Shown in pieces: positions 53,290 to 64,000 of a stretch of 64,000 bases of DNA. The notes beneath the pieces are model-generated. The model was not told the origin of the DNA and ran no database searches. It saw nothing but the letters and a program-made list of their open reading frames with translations. The DNA is taken from assembly GCA_905221615.1 (NCBI GenBank), contig CAJNDT010002035.1, forward strand, positions 181,501-245,500, read 5' to 3'. Every line of letters begins with the position of its first letter. The first letter of the stretch is position 1. The stretch comes from Symbiodinium sp. CCMP2592. Lineage: Eukaryota > Sar > Dinophyceae > Suessiales > Symbiodiniaceae. Made by a program: the position numbers and the translations under genes.

Positions 53290-53654
53290 GAAATGGCTCC
53301 AATCTGTCTGTGACAAAGCTGTTCGCGCCCAGGGACCCCATTGAAGACCTCACTTTGGGTTTGACTCCTAGCCTCTTATTCAAGGAATTTGGAACAAAGA
53401 CGCCTGTTTCTCGATATGATGTGGTTTTTCAGTGTCATAGAGCATCATTCGTGGATCCCGGAAAGCATCAAGAAGCAAGTGTTTCTCTGGCACTACACGC
53501 TGCCTCCTACAAGCATGCATCTCTTCTGCTGCTCAACGACGCTACACGATCACACAAACGGGACGTGAACAAGTTTCTGGCGAAAAGGTCTCGGATGGGT
53601 TTGCCGGCAAAAGATCTGACACAGGCTAAGACTAAGACCGCGTTTGAGACTTGA
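53290..53654 (+). CDS. Possible last exon of the same gene
   Basis: The + frame is open to TGA at 53652 with protein-like, charged composition: LFAPRDPIEDLTLGLTPSLL, then RDVNKFLAKRSRMGLPAKDL. There is no in-frame ATG near its 5' end, so a splice acceptor would be needed. The minus strand is open across part of it (see 53507-54367), and only one of the two can be right. Confidence 0.3.
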
Positions 53655-54367
53655 GACTTTTGCCCCAAACGTACTTGGGTACGCCCCATCCAGGGCTGCG
53701 GCAGCGAACTCCCGTCCTGACGGACGAAGATGTTCACTGGGTCCATGTGGAGGATCCTGGCATCAGCAGCTAGCCATGGACGCATCTGCCCACGTTTTCT
53801 GAAAAATGTTTGACCCGTGTTTGGGAGACGTCTGACCCCAACGGCCTCCTGACCGTTTAGCCTGCTGAACCCCCGACACGAAAGCGGATCAGTCCAGGTC
53901 GTCAAGTCCAACATACGGCACAGCATGGCACAGCACATGTCGTGATGATCGGGTCCTGGGTTCAGAGGATGCCGCCATAGCACTTGCCATGGTGGCGGCC
54001 TGCTGGGTGCGACAAAAATCAAGCGTTGACGACCAAAGCCAGAAATTACTGCAGCACTGATGGCGATAATACTAGGTGACCACGCCCACTGGAACAACCA
54101 GTGATAGCAGAACTGAAAGCAAGATGGGTGGAGGTAGTCATTGTCGTCGCGACCGCAGCCATTGGTGTCATCGCGGCCGCTGCGGTGATGGTCGTGGTAG
54201 TGGTGTCGCGGTGTTGTTGGTGGTGGCTGAGATTCGCCGCTGCTGGGGCTGTTTGCTGAGTAGAACGGTGTAGTTGGGAAGTGCAACAGCCTCAGCAATG
54301 GCAAGATCAACAACCGAAATTGGTCAGAAGCGTCGCAAGGATCCTCGGAGGAAGGCTTAGCCTTCAC
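53507..54367 (-). CDS. Long minus-strand open frame, unidentified
   Basis: Open for 286 codons without an ATG at its 5' end. The C-terminal about 110 residues are protein-like (FFRKRGQMRPWLAADARILH, HMDPVNIFVRQDGSSL). The N-terminal part is His/Ser/Pro-rich and overlaps a small GTGGT triplet tract. It conflicts with the + frame at 53290-53654. No domain was recognised. Confidence 0.25.
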   Translation of the reverse strand: MKAKPSSEDPCDASDQFRLLILPLLRLLHFPTTPFYSANSPSSGESQPPPTTPRHHYHDHHRSGRDDTNGCGRDDNDYLHPSCFQFCYHWLFQWAWSPSIIAISAAVISGFGRQRLIFVAPSRPPPWQVLWRHPLNPGPDHHDMCCAMLCRMLDLTTWTDPLSCRGFSRLNGQEAVGVRRLPNTGQTFFRKRGQMRPWLAADARILHMDPVNIFVRQDGSSLPQPWMGRTQVRLGQKSQVSNAVLVLACVRSFAGKPIRDLFARNLFTSRLCDRVASLSSRRDACL

Positions 54368-54559
54368 CTAAAGACTCATCTGGCTAGGGGACCGGGAGTT
54401 TATTTCTCTACAATGTGGAGCTGATGAGGGCCATAGGGGCACCGGACGAGAAGAGGCATGCACAGACACGAACAGAAGTGAAAACGAAGCAACGACCACA
54501 GAGAAAGCGTAACAAGTTAGAAGAAATCGGCTTGAAAGATCGAAGAGACAGACAATGAA

Positions 54560-54835
54560 GGAGCATGTACCCATGATAGTGCGTGCCTACAGTCAAATGG
54601 AGTATAGCACAGCGTCGTAAAGCATAGCATAATGTAGTGTAGAGTAGTGTATAGTGTGTAGTGTAGCGTATAGTGTCGGGAATAGGATAGCGTATCGTAC
54701 AGTATATGGCATTGGGTGGAGTATGGTAAAGTAAATTATTGCATATTATGGTACAGTATGGCAATTTTGAGTGCGGCATAGTATCTCGTATAGTGCAGAG
54801 TATACTGCATATTCTGTAATGTACAGCATAGTGTC
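54560..54835. repeat. GTATAGT-rich unit, diverged relative of 47.2-47.9 kb
   Basis: Shares gcatgtaccca, cgtcgtaaagcat.gcata, atggtacagtatg and gcatagtatct with the array at 47211. It is a single copy here. Confidence 0.75.
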
Positions 54836-54921
54836 ATTCTCATTTCTCATTTCGGTCTTTGAGCGCTCCCGCACGGCTGTGAAGAAGCGAAAGAACCAGC
54901 GGCACGTAAGGACTTGGTCTT

Positions 54922-55360
54922 TCACAAGCCTTCGGCCTCTGTTCTTGGGACGTTGACGAGCACCTCATTCACGTAATAAATACATGCCTGGAGAGTTCCA
55001 ACGTCAGCATTCAGATCGAAGAGGAACTGCACCAGCTCCTGGGAGGACGTAGAAGGCCTTCGAGATGCCAGCAAGGCCTTTCTTCCCTGACGCGTTCCAC
55101 TGCATTCGCACAGAGCGTGTGAAACCGATACCAGCGCACCACCGCACCAAGGGCAAAAATCCCGCAAGGTGGGGCCAGTGGGCGTCACTTGCGAGGGTGG
55201 CCAGCGACCCGAACAACGAACCCACAACCAAGTGCGCACCAAGCGGAGAGTGTGCAGCCCCAGGTCCACCAACGCGAGCGTCCAAGGGAGAGCTTCGGTT
55301 TTGACAGGTACTTGTTCAAAACTAAGAGCAAAACCTTCACAGTGTGCCCGAAGCAGTCCA
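54922..55360 (-). pseudogene. Remnant resembling the C-terminus of a non-LTR retrotransposon ORF2 (zf-RVT-like)
   Basis: The minus frame contains FCPWCGGALVSVSHALCEC at 55102-55158, a C-x2-C-x8-H-x4-C arrangement. This is the spacing of the zinc knuckle that follows the reverse transcriptase/RNase H region in many LINE-type ORF2 proteins. After it come LVQFLFDLNADVGTL and QACIYYVNEVL, then a stop at 54922, consistent with the short tail of such proteins. Upstream (minus) sequence reads LGLHTLRLVRTWLWVR. No reverse-transcriptase catalytic motif is present, because the frame runs into GTATAGT repeats beyond about 55380. I infer a 5'-truncated insertion, which is typical for LINEs. A zinc-finger protein of another kind is possible. 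Confidence 0.42.
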
Positions 55361-55384
55361 CAACGATAGTGCTCACGAGTACCG

Positions 55385-55870
55385 TGTGTAGTATGGCGTC
55401 TACCAGATATAGAGTCTAGTATGGTGTCTGGTATAGTGCCTAGTATGTTGTCTAATATAGTGTCCCTATTGTATAGTAGTGTATAGTAAAGGTGTATTGT
55501 CAATGCGTACAAAAACAAGTATGGCATAGTGTGGAAAAGTTGATGGTATAGTATGAACTCGTATGTTACAGTATGGTTTAGCGTCTCGTAAAATGTATAG
55601 TACAGTGTGCAGTATAAGGCTATAGTGCACAGTATAAGGTTTTGTAGAATGCATAGGATACTGCAGCTTGGTATGGTTCGGTCTGATATAGCATCGCACA
55701 GTACGGTATAGTAAATGGCATAGTGTGGTATAGTATGTATAGTGTCGTATTGTATCATATGGTATCGGACAGAATCGCAACATGTTAACTCCTATCGCAC
55801 CGTATAGCGTAGTATAGTAGAGTATGGTACAGTACAATACAGTATGGTATAGTGTAGCATAATAATGATC
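55385..55870. repeat. Degenerate GTATAGT/TAGTATG tract
   Basis: Words such as gtatggtgtctggtatagtg, gtatagtagtgtatag and gtatggtatag fill about 480 bp. Same vocabulary as 47.2-47.9 kb but no fixed unit. Minus frames rich in Tyr, His, Ile and Thr are artefacts. Confidence 0.75.
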
Positions 55871-55874
55871 CTGC

Positions 55875-56010
55875 CAAGCCACGTCCTGGCTGCGAAAAGA
55901 AATCAAATGCACGACAACGACGACCAAAACTTGTATTCACCGTGGCATTAAGTATGATTGTGTAGACCAGGAACAATGAAGCAAGAGTACCTCAAACCCC
56001 TCCGAACTTG
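55875..56010. repeat. Linker repeat shared with 59890-60020
   Basis: The words gcgaaaagaaatcaa, cacgaca.cgaccaaaact and gtggcatt.a match gcgaagagaaatcaa, aaggccgacctaaact and gtggcattga at about 59920-59980. It precedes a module C copy in both places. Confidence 0.6.
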
Positions 56011-56204
56011 CCGGCCCCAGACCCACTCCCCGCCACACAGGAACAAACCCCTACTTGTCCATTGTGGCCTTCTGTGGGGCCGGGTTTGTCCGAGCGGCAC
56101 GACTGAACTTTGAGTGAACCAGGGTTTAGGGCTTAAGGCTTCTGTGTTATACAGTTGAAACATCAGACAAAAACAACGCTGCAACCCCCCAGAGTCAGAC
56201 ACAT

Positions 56205-56500
56205 CCTACTAGAACATGTAGGTCCGACATTCCCCAAAATCTTTCTTGTTGCGCAATAGAGGGAAACCAATTTTTCAAGCGGCTATGCTATGTACACGGC
56301 TATGTCTAATGCATGCCGTAAACTGTTCTATTTCTATAACGCGATTATGGACTATAAAGCGGACTACAGTATGTGCCACAGTATCTTTGCGTACCGGTTA
56401 CCGGAGCTACTTGTGCAGCAGTTAGATTAAAAGATTTTGTGCCCCAATCTTTGGGCTCCCTGCCTGCGCCCGGCGGCGCTGAGGAGAAGAGGAGCTCAGG
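56205..56500. repeat. Module C, short diverged copy
   Basis: ccgacattccccaaaatctttcttgtt, aatagagggaaacca and gactataaagcg.actacagtatg match 60250-60360. The rest of module C is missing or too diverged to see. Confidence 0.55.
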
Positions 56501-58688
56501 ACCTGACGCCGCTCAGCAACGCATCATCATGCAGAACTTGCGCAGGTTTAGGGTTCAAGGTGTCTCTATTCGAAACCCACCACGTTTAAGGCCAACTAGA
56601 TGTGATGCGTCGAAGAAGCCTTGGGAATGCCCTAGTGAGGCTTCGCGGCCGGCCGGAGTTCGCAAAAGCAACACCTAATGTCTGCAAGCTGCTTAGACAG
56701 CGCTGAAGCTAAAGCTCATGTTCAAAGCATTATGCCTCAGATCGCAGCTGCAATAATGTGCAATAGAAGAAGTTTGCATATTCGTATCAGATATGTCTGA
56801 TGAAGCAGTACCGTTGTCACCCGGAAGATTGCATGCAGGTTCGAAGTCCTGCAAGCCCTAATGCTGCAGGCTTGGCCATCTTCCCTTGATCTTTTCTCAG
56901 GGAAGATGCACATACAGTCAGCGTGCAGACATCCCGTTGGATTCGGATGCCCGTGAGCTGTCGCCGCTCGAACTGTTGCCCGACAAACTCCTTGTGGCCG
57001 TTGAAACCCGGGGGTCTGCGAGTTTCGTTCCCTGCTGCGTGCTATGTCTAGATGAGGTGACGGGTCTGCGCGGATTGGAGGGGAGGGCATGTCCAACGCT
57101 CAGTTTTCCACTGCCTCAAGTGGCTTGAATAGGTCGCGGCCCATGAGAGAAGCATCAGTACCACCAAAACCTGATGCCGACCTGAAGGGTCAGTGCTGGT
57201 ACGTCTCATCCTGTGTCAATGTGGCATCGAGGAGAAGGCGCTTTCAGGCCGGTCCCGTAGTCCATGCATGCTCATTGTGGCCAGACGCTGGCACAAAGAA
57301 CACTTCGCCGAGACCGCCGAGACTCGACAGTTTTCGGGCAGTGAGGGGACTCTGCCTGGCGTATTGTGAGTTCTTCTCAGGCCTTGTACAACGCCCTGCT
57401 GCTGGAGCTGGGCATCGACGGCGCTGTTGGCGATGACGCCCGGGCCAGATTGCAAGACTGGCAGCAGGCCAAGTCCCGCTCTTCGAAGCCGGACAATCGT
57501 TTGCTGTGCGCTTCGCACGGGTTAGAACGCACATGTGCATCGGACGACGCGCGAGCGTAACACCTGCCGTAGGGGGTCGGACCAAAACGGGCTTATTCCC
57601 AGCTGTACTGGACGACCCGACAAGTTAGCACTCGCTGTTTCCGCGATTTGTCCCGAAACTATTCAGTTATGACCCACATGTGCACTAGAGGACCCTACGA
57701 CCGTAGCACTCGCCGTTTCGCCCAGCGACATTGGGCTAGTTCACACGCATGCTGGACGACCGCACGACTGTAACACCAGCCGGGTCAAGAAGAATGCTTA
57801 TAGTGACCCCAATAGAACTCTGTCCTTCCCCAAGCTGCGAACTATGAATTGCTTCGGAGCTCACGGGGCTTTTCAGATCAACAGAATCCGACACCTGAAC
57901 CTCCCAAGCCCTCTTGGGCTCAGACAGAGAACGACTCGAAACCCAAGTCAATATTCGACACTGTCTAGAAAGCACCTAGACCTAGCCATTGATGGCCGCT
58001 ACGGAACCTTCCAATCGCATTTTTAAAATGCTACGGACCTTTCCGTCATGTAACCTGCAACAGGCGGTCCATCGTGGCAACCAGGCTCAGAAGGTGCGAT
58101 GCTCTAGTCAAGGCAACGGCTCCAGGTTTGTTGGCTGCATTCTTGCCCATCGGCTCTGACCCTAGCTCCAGGGTTGCCACTATGCATGTTCTTGTAGTTT
58201 CAACCGAAAGCCCGTTAGCTTGAAGCTTGTCGCTTTGTTGTTCAACCTGAACTGGATTCGGATGTTACTGCTTCAGAAGCAACGGGGATCCATCCATACT
58301 TTTTGTACAAACTATGCTGATATGTTGAATATCTTAATAAGTTGAAGACTGCAACTTTGGGGCTAATGCAGAGGACTAATCAGTCAGATCGCGATCCCTT
58401 GCAGTCCCACTGAGTCCCACTCGAGCGACATAGTCAAACGTACACCAACTGAGACACCACAAACTAGAAGGAATTTCCAATGGCCCCACATGGCCAGGAG
58501 ATTCAAGACCGCCAGCATGAAAAGAGGCCGCCGAGATCCAGGCCTGAGGCAAACCAACTCGGCTTTTGGCCTCGATCGCAGAGCACGTGAGGCAACTCGG
58601 CCCAGGGGGCAGCCCCTCCTAGTCACCTAAGTCGCTTTGTCTTGGCCTCCAAGGCCCTTGTCTGAAGCGCGTGATCTTTAGGACGAAG
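56501..58688. other. Unassigned region with overlapping open frames
   Basis: Several mid-sized frames exist on both strands around 57.09-57.59 kb, for example + 57366-57560 (SQALYNALLLELGIDGAV). None has a recognised domain or a paralogue in the window. The stretch 57600-57780 contains loosely repeated gacgacc.cacgac/tgtaacac/tcgccgttt words. Nothing else is supported. Confidence 0.28.
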
Positions 58689-58904
58689 ATGATGAAAGGC
58701 GCCGAATGCATCCTCTGCGTTCTCCTCGAAACACTCGCAGGATACAAGCAACAAGGGCTCGACGCGTCCGATCTACGAGCTTGGATTCATGAGCAATGCT
58801 GCTTCTATCCGTCGATGCCTATGCAACCAAACAGCCTCGCTTTTCAAGAGTGGAGGCGTGCTCTCTTTGCACCCTGTAGAGTTTCTCCCAAAGCCTGCAC
58901 CTAG
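58689..58904 (+). CDS. Possible short ORF, unidentified
   Basis: Starts at ATG 58689 and runs 71 codons to TAG at 58902. The composition is ordinary and rich in Cys and aromatic residues: CILCVLLETLAGYKQQGLD, SDLRAWIHEQCCFYP. The frame extends six codons further upstream without ATG. No domain was recognised. Confidence 0.3.
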   Translation: MMKGAECILCVLLETLAGYKQQGLDASDLRAWIHEQCCFYPSMPMQPNSLAFQEWRRALFAPCRVSPKACT

Positions 58905-59525
58905 GCTCGAAGACCCCACCCATGAACCTCCAAGTGGAGTTCAGGACTTTGCCCCAATGCGGCGGAGTTGTCTGGATTCACACCCATTCCCACCGTAACA
59001 AGAAACTCAAGATCCTAAATCCTCGGTAACCCCCCCATACAGCCAAAAGCTCAAACCCTTAAACTCTAAACCCTGGGCCGTGTAAATACAAATAGAAAGT
59101 GCAAGATTTGAGGGTGCGAGCTGAGAATGTTTGCATCCAGAATCCCGGGCTTGCCGTCAGGATCCGGGGTTTACGGAGCAGGGGTTGCTGATGTCTTGTT
59201 GTCGCTGCATCAAAGGAGCAGTGAATATTCAAACAAGCAAGACATGGCTTTCCAAGCTTGGTTTGAAACTTTCGCACGCTAATTCTTGTACAGACCTAGG
59301 GCTGATGATCAGATGCCAGGCCGTATATCCAAGGAAGTTCGAAAATGAATGGCAAGGTGGCGTTCCCAGCTGCGCAACGCCAAACGCGGGTTTGTGCGTG
59401 CTTAGGGCTTTCGGCGTGTTGCGTGCTTTCGCGACTACCCCCCAAACCTTAAACCCGCCCTGCCCCCGCGCCCCACAAGCAACATCTCGTCGATGAGGCC
59501 CCTGCCATAGCCCCGGGCGCGTGCC
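58905..59525. other. Unassigned spacer
   Basis: Short AAACCCT words near 59055-59075 and 59440. The + frame at 59131-59496 (121 codons) has no support. Confidence 0.3.
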
Positions 59526-59529
59526 CCTG

Positions 59530-60020
59530 CAAAGACTGCTGGGAAGACTATACTATACTATATCATAGAACACCACTCTATTTTGCGGTATAGGATGCAG
59601 CTCCAACAGGTGGCCTACGTTTTAGCTGCCAGACTCAAAAACGCCTGCAGGGAATAGAAACATGGACTGCGCAATCTCTGGCACGACAGCAAACTTCACT
59701 GACCTACAATTCTTGAGACATGGTGCTGGCTACCGACGGCTACGATGAACAACAACAGCAGTAAACAAGAAACAGTACAGCTCTGTATGGTATAGTACAG
59801 CAGATTACAGTAGAGTACCGTACAGTACAGTATTGTACCGTAGAGTCGAGTAGAGGAGAAAGTACAGGATAGGAACATCTGGCCTGCCACAACCATGCAG
59901 CGGAGGCGACCTATCGGTTGCGAAGAGAAATCAAGCGCAAAACAAGGCCGACCTAAACTAGCTTTCCTGTGGCATTGACGACGGCAGGCCAAACCATGAA
60001 AGAAGAATAACCTGAATCGT
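59530..60020. repeat. TATAC/GTACAG tract and linker preceding module C
   Basis: gactatactatactatatc and gtatagtacagcag words, with tagctgccagactcaaaa and tctggcacgacagcaaac matching 47100-47200. The last 130 bp match 55875-56010. Confidence 0.6.
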
Positions 60021-60121
60021 TTGGGTTTTGGGGATTGTGGTCTTTGTGGTGCCCCGTATATACAAGGAGCGGGCACTGCAGGGTTTGGGATTTGAGGTTC
60101 AGGGGTTTAGATAGAATCTAG
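60021..60121. other. Short spacer with TTTGGG/TTTAG words
   Basis: This short stretch does not match the sequence left of S1 copy 1, so the duplication starts to its right. Confidence 0.4.
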
Positions 60122-61862
60122 AATCTTTCTGGCATGGTTCCCGGCAGAATTTTGTGTTATGGGGTTGAAAATGTCAGATACCAAGTGTCCGAAGCACGCT
60201 GTAAGTCCCGAACCCTACGCCCAGCCTCAGACGAACCCCAAGAGAATATGTAACTCCACCATTCCCCAATCTCTTTCTTATTCCACAGTAGAGGGAAGCC
60301 ACTTGTTCAACCCGTTTTACGGTTGCTCTACAACTCTACTATAAAGCGCAGTATGGTATGTACAACAGTATTTTGCACTCGTATCCCACCGTTTCTGGTG
60401 GCTGGGCACTCAAAACGCCGGCGGTAAGGCGGCGCATCTGTACAAAACACTTCCTGTCTTACGGCGGCAGGTGTTGCGCTCACGGGTCGTCGATGTATCG
60501 TGTGATTCAAAGCTATGCTAGAACAGAACCTAAAAGCCCCGGTTTGAAGCCCTGGTCCGTTGCCCCTGAACTCTTGGAGCCCAGATCTTCTCAGGCTCTG
60601 GCTAGTGACGGATCGTCGCCAGCACCACCGCCTCAACTACACACTTGGAGCAAAGCCACATCTCTTGCGCAAACATGCTCGTGCGACACGAGAATACCGT
60701 ATTGCCATAGTGCTATGATGCAGGCCATAGTGCTGCAATAAGGCTGCAATACTAGATACAAGCCCGCACCTCCTGAATCGTGGCTTTTGATATGCTGTTC
60801 GCTCCAAGACTCAAGGTTGTTGCGTTTGAGGGAGACTTCGGTGTTATAGCTTGTTGTGTTGTTGTGTTCAATTCATCCTGGGCTACAGGGATTTCAACTT
60901 TTATGGGTTTAAGCGTGAAATCTGTTCTCAGATTCTAATCCTTATAAGGGTTCCCAATTATAAGGTAGGGGGTGCTATGGCTGGGGAGTCGCAACACCCT
61001 TTCGACCTACCGAAAAACTCAGAATCCTAAACCCTCAGCCCCACCGCACGACCACGGCCAGCAGCATGTCACAATACCCTTCAAATCCTGAAACTCTAAA
61101 CCCTGGGCCACGTTTATGCAAGGTACAAGATATGAGGGCAGTGGTTGAGTTGCCCTTTCAGCGTGCTCTGGGGCAAACGAGCATTGATGTTCTACGTTAC
61201 TAGGCAACATCTAAAATTCCAGTGTTTCTGGTACCCCACGCTACCCGCCTATCTCCCGATGACTCGTAAGGTTCACGCACATCTCCCTTGGCTGAGGCCC
61301 ACGGCAATGGCGGTACTGGACTGGCCCTGCGCTTGCGCTGCAGGTTGGCAGACGGTGCGTTATGTAAGTTTGTTTGCTACAATACACTAACGCATCCTAA
61401 AGTATGCTCTAGTATAGTTTAATAGTGTATTCTAGGATGTGATAGCATGGCCTAGTATACTATAGACTACCGTACACTACAGCTTGGCTCCCGTGGCCCC
61501 GCCGAGACTGCTTAGCCTGCACTCTTGTCTACAATACACTACAGTCTAGCGAACGCTAGGGTATGCTGTAGTATACCAGTATATTGAAGCCATGTGCAGT
61601 GCACGCAGCGCAAGTGCAGGGGCGACAAGGAGGCGATACGAGATCCGCGCGGGAAGCTTGCGGGTCAGAGGCTGTCAGAGGAACATACCTAGGCGGGTAA
61701 CGTGGGGTAGGGTTTAGGAGGTGTAGGGTCCTAAGTTCGAACCGGATAGGGTCCTTGTTCGCGAGTTCTGCGGTTCTAAGGCCCTACTCGCCTTGGAGGC
61801 CTCAAAGGCCCACTAAGGCCGGGATGGCCGGGCTCCGTTTCAAGCACATGGGGGCTCAAGCA

Positions 61863-62410
61863 AGCACGCCAGCCAACCCTGCCTCGGACGACAGTACGTG
61901 CAAAAACTTTAAACAAAAAACTTCATGAACAAATGGACTGCAACTCTGCTGGGATTACCGGCGAGCTCTGCAGATGCAGTGATGGAGATGTCCGCCGTCA
62001 GCAACACAGCGACGGCACGATTGGAGCTGTGGGGATACTTAAGGCTTCCGTCACACAACTGCGCATCTGTGAATAAATAGCAAGCTCCATGGAGCAAACA
62101 TGTGCTCAAGACGGGCAACATGCTGGCTTGTATCGGCCCCCGCCTCTCCTACGACTTGAGAAGCTGCACCAACTCGACTCGAATGCATTGGCATGTAATC
62201 CCCATGTGCCGTTACACCGTTACCCGCACAACTCACTACAGACAGGCACGCAGAGACATGGATCACCGAAGGTATCGCCCTTGATGTATTTCTGTCTTGA
62301 CTCTCCATTCATCGTTCGTTCCCTGGCTGCTTGTTGACTTGATTCTCTACGTAACTACTATAATTATTATGCGGTTATGCTGTACTCACTCGCTCAATCA
62401 AACATGTGCG
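61863..62410. repeat. Dispersed module A, copy 4 (inside S1)
   Basis: Same sequence as 15410-15960 except for an 8-bp deletion near 62316 and a 2-bp insertion near 62360. Confidence 0.9.
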
Positions 62411-62413
62411 ACC

Positions 62414-62475
62414 GACACACACACACACACACACACCCGCACGCGCACGCACACGCACACGCACACGCACACGCA

Positions 62476-62549
<74 letters not shown>

Positions 62550-62646
62550 TGTGCGCCACCCACACACAACCACACACCACCCACACACCACCCACACATA
62601 ACCCACACACAAAAACACACATACACACACACACATAGACACACCG
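62414..62646. repeat. (CA)n microsatellite, copy 2
   Basis: Shorter than its duplicate at 15967-16228, with the same cacgca and cataaccc interruptions. The His/Thr and Cys/Val frames are artefacts. Confidence 0.97.
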
Positions 62647-64000
62647 CAGTGGTGCCCTACGAAAGCCTGAGCCAGAAACCCAAACCTGAACCCTGAAAGG
62701 GTCAGGGGTCAGGCTTTGGGGTTTAGGCGCCCGCTGCCGAAGAACGCACTGCAGTTGTTTCTCGTGCTGCCAGTTCCGGCGCTTCGCGGACAGCTGCAAC
62801 CACCTTCAAACGGACGTGACTGCCGAAGCGACTGCCACCGAAGCGACTGCCACAGGGTGGCCGGTTTCAGGCAATTGCGAGTGAAAGCGACCTGTTCATG
62901 CCGTCACTTGCCCGAAAAATCGTATGCTCAAGAAAATCGAGCACGCGAGTCGCCCGACTATTGCAGATTACAGGTGTCCCTCTCGTGCTAACGGCTACAT
63001 GGAGAAACCTTCGATCCTAAAGCAAAGCCTTGCGGTTTACTTGTCTCAGCACTGCCCCAGGCGACCCCGTACCGGAAAACTATGTACAGCGCCGACGCGA
63101 GGTGGGACTAACTAGTGGCAAACAAATTCAAAGGCAGTGACACATTCTGTGAGATATCAGACACTCCGCACCTCACGTCTTTCAAAGGTTGCCATATTAT
63201 GATGATGCCACGGCGACTTTTTCCATGGCAACGAGGCCGCGCGCCTCGCAAACCCGGCACACACTTAAAGCATGCCTGATCGAAATGGAGCCCCTCACCC
63301 AAACAGGGGAGCAGAATCTGAAGAAACGTGCCGACTGCCACAGTCAGGACCCATTATATTTCACAGCGAGATCGCCTGCCTGACATGGGACACGAAGGTC
63401 TTTACCCTGACTGCACCGCAGCTGCAGCTTGCTATATCTTACATAGGTTGCGCCGACTCAGCAGCTTCATCCAAAGTCGTCAGCTACATGACAGCTCTGC
63501 AACTGGAGAAGTAGGATAGGCTGATGGCTGCGCTCTCAAACAAGGCCAAGCGCCTTGGTGCAACCACCTTCAAACAGACGTAGCACCGCTAAAGCATAGC
63601 TTCGAATCGGCGAAACCAGGCAGCTGTGGCAGGTACTGGGGGTGAGGCAACCTGTTGATGCCTCCACCTTCCTTGGAACCCTGTGCTGGAGAGCATCGAG
63701 GTATTGGCGACCACAGGTGTCCCCTCTCTCGCTGTCAGCTACATGGAAACTGCAAGAGGCTTGATGTGAGGGCCGTAACGATTAGAGTGGGGCTTGAGGG
63801 TAAATTAGAATCAGAATGTGAAGCTGCAAGGACGATAACGGGATAAAGCTATCAAGTCAGTATTCTGACCCCTACACTACTGAACTTCTTAGGGCAACGT
63901 GATACGTTGCCTATGCGCAAGGTATTTCTGAATGCGCGTGCATACGATGAGTGGGTGGCTGTAGAGGCATTCGTGCTCGAGTCGTGCGACAGCTAGGTGC

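Larger units (their letters stand above)
60122..64000. repeat. Large duplication S1, copy 2, running off the window
   Basis: Aligns with 13659-17584 at an offset of 46453 bp before the CA repeat and 46416 bp after it. The alignment is still perfect at the last base, so the right end lies outside the window. Divergence is about 7% before 60642 and near zero after it apart from microsatellite length. Confidence 0.95.

Noticed and set aside
54922-55758. A complete 278-codon retrotransposon protein
   Set aside because: Only the last about 145 codons look protein-like; the rest reads through GTATAGT repeats and lacks polymerase motifs.
1-64000. Dinoflagellate spliced-leader relicts as proof of organism
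   Set aside because: I looked for the conserved ttttggctcaag end and found no convincing match, so identity remains an inference.

Overview
This window looks like repeat-dominated nuclear DNA from a eukaryote, probably a protist or alga. Degenerate TTTAGGG/CCCTAAA (plant/alga-type telomere motif) tracts are scattered through it in both orientations. Microsatellites are abundant, there are no long uninterrupted genes, no bacterial-style operons, no rRNA gene and no convincing tRNA. Mixed base composition, many dispersed duplicons and TTTAGGG motifs would fit a dinoflagellate such as a Symbiodinium relative, but this is an inference. I saw no dinoflagellate spliced-leader relict and no diagnostic gene.

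The layout is a mosaic of duplicated modules. Module A is at 3.59-4.67, 15.41-15.96, 50.99-52.10 and 61.86-62.41 kb. Module B is at 11.00-13.42, 41.93-43.33 and 48.01-50.76 kb. Module C is at 13.66-15.13, 46.46-47.20, 56.2-56.5 and 60.12-61.58 kb. The module at 5.89-7.71 kb recurs at 30.40-31.98 kb. A block of at least 3.9 kb at 13.66-17.58 kb recurs at 60.12 kb to the window end. From about 14.19 kb onward its copies differ at only about five bases, but the first 530 bp differ by about 7%.

The most striking object is at 24.12-27.42 kb. It is an AT-rich array of eleven units of 240-295 bp built from an 11-bp ATGGTTTTGGT microrepeat. Each unit is itself an imperfect foldback, and the whole array is bounded by terminal inverted repeats. 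Several small (about 90-110 bp) MITE-like foldbacks lie near or inside telomere-like tracts.

Coding evidence is limited to short exon-like pieces. The best are: a minus-strand set at 21.44-22.60 kb with two paralogous peptides that differ mainly at third codon positions; a coiled-coil-like family at 39.9 and 41.1-41.7 kb with in-frame indels; a zinc-knuckle C-terminus resembling a non-LTR retrotransposon ORF2 at 54.92-55.36 kb; and gene-like but unidentified ORFs at 45.1, 52.5-53.7 and 58.7 kb. Most other open frames are read-through of microsatellites or shadows of repeats. No pathway or operon can be reconstructed.
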